62,303 nt of DNA, taken from assembly GCA_949398305.1 (NCBI GenBank), contig CASLVD010000004.1, forward strand, positions 1 through 62,303. The letters are read 5' to 3'. The notes beneath the pieces are model-generated. The model ran no database searches, was not told where the DNA came from, and saw only the letters and a list, made by a program, of their open reading frames with translations. Below are positions 60,754 through 62,303 of the stretch, in pieces. Source of the stretch: an uncultured Candidatus Melainabacteria bacterium. GTDB taxonomy: Bacteria; Cyanobacteriota; Vampirovibrionia; Gastranaerophilales; Gastranaerophilaceae. The position numbers and the translations under genes are program-made. The stretch's first letter is position 1. Each line of letters begins with the position of its first letter.

Positions 60754-62128
60754 AAATCTTATAAAAGAACTGAATACTACCCTAAAAAAAGAAAACGTAC
60801 TAACCGAAACAGAAGAAAGGTACGTGTATTCAGTTGATGCTTCAAATGACCCGTATACCAAACACACATTACCGGATGCTGTCGTTTTTGTGGAAAGCAT
60901 AGAACAGGTTCAGCAGGTTGTAAAAATAGCAAACAAACATATGACACCAATTATTTGCCGCGGCGCTGGAACAAATACTGTTGGAGCTTGTATTCCAACC
61001 GCTGGTGGAATTGTGCTGAATTTTTCTAAAATGAATAAAATTTTAGAAATCAATTCTGAAAACATGACAGCACGGGTTCAACCGGGTGTAATTGTCGGAG
61101 ATTTACAAGACGAAGTTGAAAAACTGGGATTATTTTACCCTCCTGATCCTTCAAATCTTAGAATTTCAACAATTAGCGGAAGTATCGCCCAGAATTCAGC
61201 AGGCGCAAGATGTTTCAAATACGGAGCAACAAAAGATTACGTTATAGATATGCTGGTTGTAACCGCTGACGGTAAATTGATAAGAACCGGTTCTAATACG
61301 ATTAAAAATGCCGCCGGATACAACTTAGGAAGCCTATTTATAGGTTCAGAAGGTACATTGGGGATAGTTGTTGAAGCAACCGTAAAACTTATCGTTAAAC
61401 CGGAAGCTTCACAAGTAATTATGGCATATTTTGATGATGTTGAATCTTCAATTTCTGCCGTCAATCAAATAATAAAACAACACATCTGCCCTTCAACCAT
61501 AGATTTTATGGACAAAAATGCACTTCAAACAGTTGAAATGTTCTATCCGACAGGGTTGCAAACAGAAAAAGAAGCTGCACTAATTATTGAAATTGACGGT
61601 TTTAAATCTACTTTAGATGAACAAAGAACAACCATTTGCAGAGTTCTTGAAGCAAACAGAGCTTCAAATATCCATTATTCAAAAAATCAAGCAGAAGCAA
61701 ACCGAATTTGGGCTGCACGTCGTTCATCAATGGCAGCATGCACAAAGCTTCGTCCAAATGTCACAACAGATGATGTCATTGTCCCGCGTGAAAATCTTTC
61801 CAAATTAGTTTCAGGAATTCAAGAAATCTGTTCCCGTCATAATTTAAATATTTGTATGGTTGGTCACGTAGGTGATGGAAGTATCCACCCGCAGATTCCT
61901 ATTGATTATAATGACAAAGAAGAATATAAGCATTATAAAATTGCTAAATCTGAAATTTATCAACTTACCGTAAAACTTGGCGGAACGATTTCAGGCGAGC
62001 ACGGAATCGGTTTAGAAAAGAAAGCTTATTTATCTAAAGTTGTTGAAGGCGGAGCGCTTGATTATATGCGACAGATGAAAAAAATCTTTGACCCGAAAAA
62101 TATTTTAAACCCATACAAAATCTTCTAG
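60743..62128 (+). CDS. FAD-linked oxidase, GlcD/D-lactate dehydrogenase family
   Basis: This 461-residue flavoprotein oxidises a 2-hydroxyacid such as glycolate or D-lactate. The FAD-binding PCMH domain has CRGAGTNTVGACIP, SGSIAQNSAG and GATKDYVIDM. The C-terminal domain has HVGDGSIHPQIP and SGEHGIGLEKK. GlcE and GlcF subunits are not adjacent in the window. The ATG overlaps the giant gene and has no clear ribosome binding site, so translation probably depends on ribosomes finishing that gene. Confidence 0.9.
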   Translation: MLTKNLIKELNTTLKKENVLTETEERYVYSVDASNDPYTKHTLPDAVVFVESIEQVQQVVKIANKHMTPIICRGAGTNTVGACIPTAGGIVLNFSKMNKILEINSENMTARVQPGVIVGDLQDEVEKLGLFYPPDPSNLRISTISGSIAQNSAGARCFKYGATKDYVIDMLVVTADGKLIRTGSNTIKNAAGYNLGSLFIGSEGTLGIVVEATVKLIVKPEASQVIMAYFDDVESSISAVNQIIKQHICPSTIDFMDKNALQTVEMFYPTGLQTEKEAALIIEIDGFKSTLDEQRTTICRVLEANRASNIHYSKNQAEANRIWAARRSSMAACTKLRPNVTTDDVIVPRENLSKLVSGIQEICSRHNLNICMVGHVGDGSIHPQIPIDYNDKEEYKHYKIAKSEIYQLTVKLGGTISGEHGIGLEKKAYLSKVVEGGALDYMRQMKKIFDPKNILNPYKIF

Positions 62129-62303
62129 TCCTCGGCCGGACGGGGCACCATTGCCACCAATTATAACCTAAAGTAAGCAATATTATTCAGCTCCGCAGGG
62201 GTAAATGTTGTTACCAACTATTTCCAAGTCATCTCGATAGTTCAGAGTCGGACGGGGCACCATTGCCACCAATTATAACCTAAAGTAAGCAATATTATTC
62301 AGC
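62129..62303. repeat. Tandem repeat at the right edge, related to the 27.8 kb element
   Basis: A 55-base unit starting CGGACGGGGCACCATTGCC is identical at 62137-62191 and 62249-62303. A more divergent copy of its first part lies between them (about 62196-62222, GCAGGGGTAAATGTTGTTAC). TCCTCGGCCGGACGGGG at the left end matches the inverted repeat in the 27.7 kb pilin gene. The array may go on past the window edge. Confidence 0.75.

Noticed and set aside
62137-62303. Possible CRISPR array at the right edge
   Set aside because: The identical unit is 55 bases, longer than known CRISPR repeats. Only two full copies are seen, and the sequence between them is itself a diverged copy of the unit. No cas gene is in the window. 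It fits a tandem or mobile repeat better.
1-62303. tRNA, rRNA or known riboswitch genes
   Set aside because: I scanned the intergenic gaps by eye for cloverleaf features, conserved tRNA loops and common riboswitch cores and saw none that hold up. A covariance search would be needed to be certain.

Overview
The window looks like a chromosomal piece of an AT-rich, diderm, probably anaerobic or microaerophilic bacterium. My best guess is a gut Gastranaerophilales (Melainabacteria/Vampirovibrionia, the non-photosynthetic sister group of Cyanobacteria). This is inference from gene content and style: Kdo-pathway genes (kdsC, kdsD) and a long AsmA/TamB-like envelope protein point to an outer membrane. 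The four-gene 2-oxoacid:ferredoxin oxidoreductase and the B12-dependent ribonucleotide reductase suit a low-oxygen life. The many single pseudopilins with the FTLAEVLITLGIIG signal, and soluble-looking proteins with an N-terminal N-x-x-F type motif, match what I remember of that lineage. No database search was possible.

Layout. 1-9.2 kb: start of a divergent gene, nifU-nifS for Fe-S assembly, a secreted repeat protein, the AsmA/TamB-like protein, cca and rsmE. 9.2-9.7 kb: a structured intergenic repeat. 9.7-15.2 kb: NFACT/RqcH-like gene, aspS, a gene split by an in-frame TGA, a Zn-ribbon protein and a 30-residue membrane microprotein. 15.3-28.6 kb: four divergent pairs, each an XRE-type regulator facing a type IV pilin-like gene. 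Between them lie mnmG, a formyltransferase, a membrane protein, mtaB, a second copy of the structured repeat, and a shortened ribosomal operon rpsE-rpmD-rplO-secY.

28.6-40.5 kb: a leuC-type gene; a compact three-gene operon joining two related membrane proteins to a GH13 glycosidase; uppP; queD; kdsC-kdsD; class II RNR. 40.6-49.5 kb: one long plus-strand run with a peptide ABC transporter (binding protein and two permeases, no ATPase), a TPR protein, an MgtC protein, then pyrH-frr-cdsA-rnc-rpe, many of them overlapping at stop/start codons. 49.5-55 kb: a low-complexity protein, cdd, two small Cys-containing proteins, rpsU and the ferredoxin oxidoreductase operon. 55.1-62.1 kb: a giant 1870-residue coiled-coil protein overlapping a GlcD-type flavoprotein. 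The window ends inside a tandem repeat related to the one inserted in the 27.7 kb pilin gene.

The most unusual content is (i) the repeated regulator-pseudopilin cassettes, each with its own operator-like repeats, (ii) a pilin gene with a duplicated prepilin cleavage signal carried on an inverted repeat, (iii) two families of dispersed intergenic repeats whose hairpins show compensatory base changes between copies, (iv) the GH13/membrane-protein operon, and (v) the in-frame TGA gene, whose ribosome binding site is buried in the upstream terminator.
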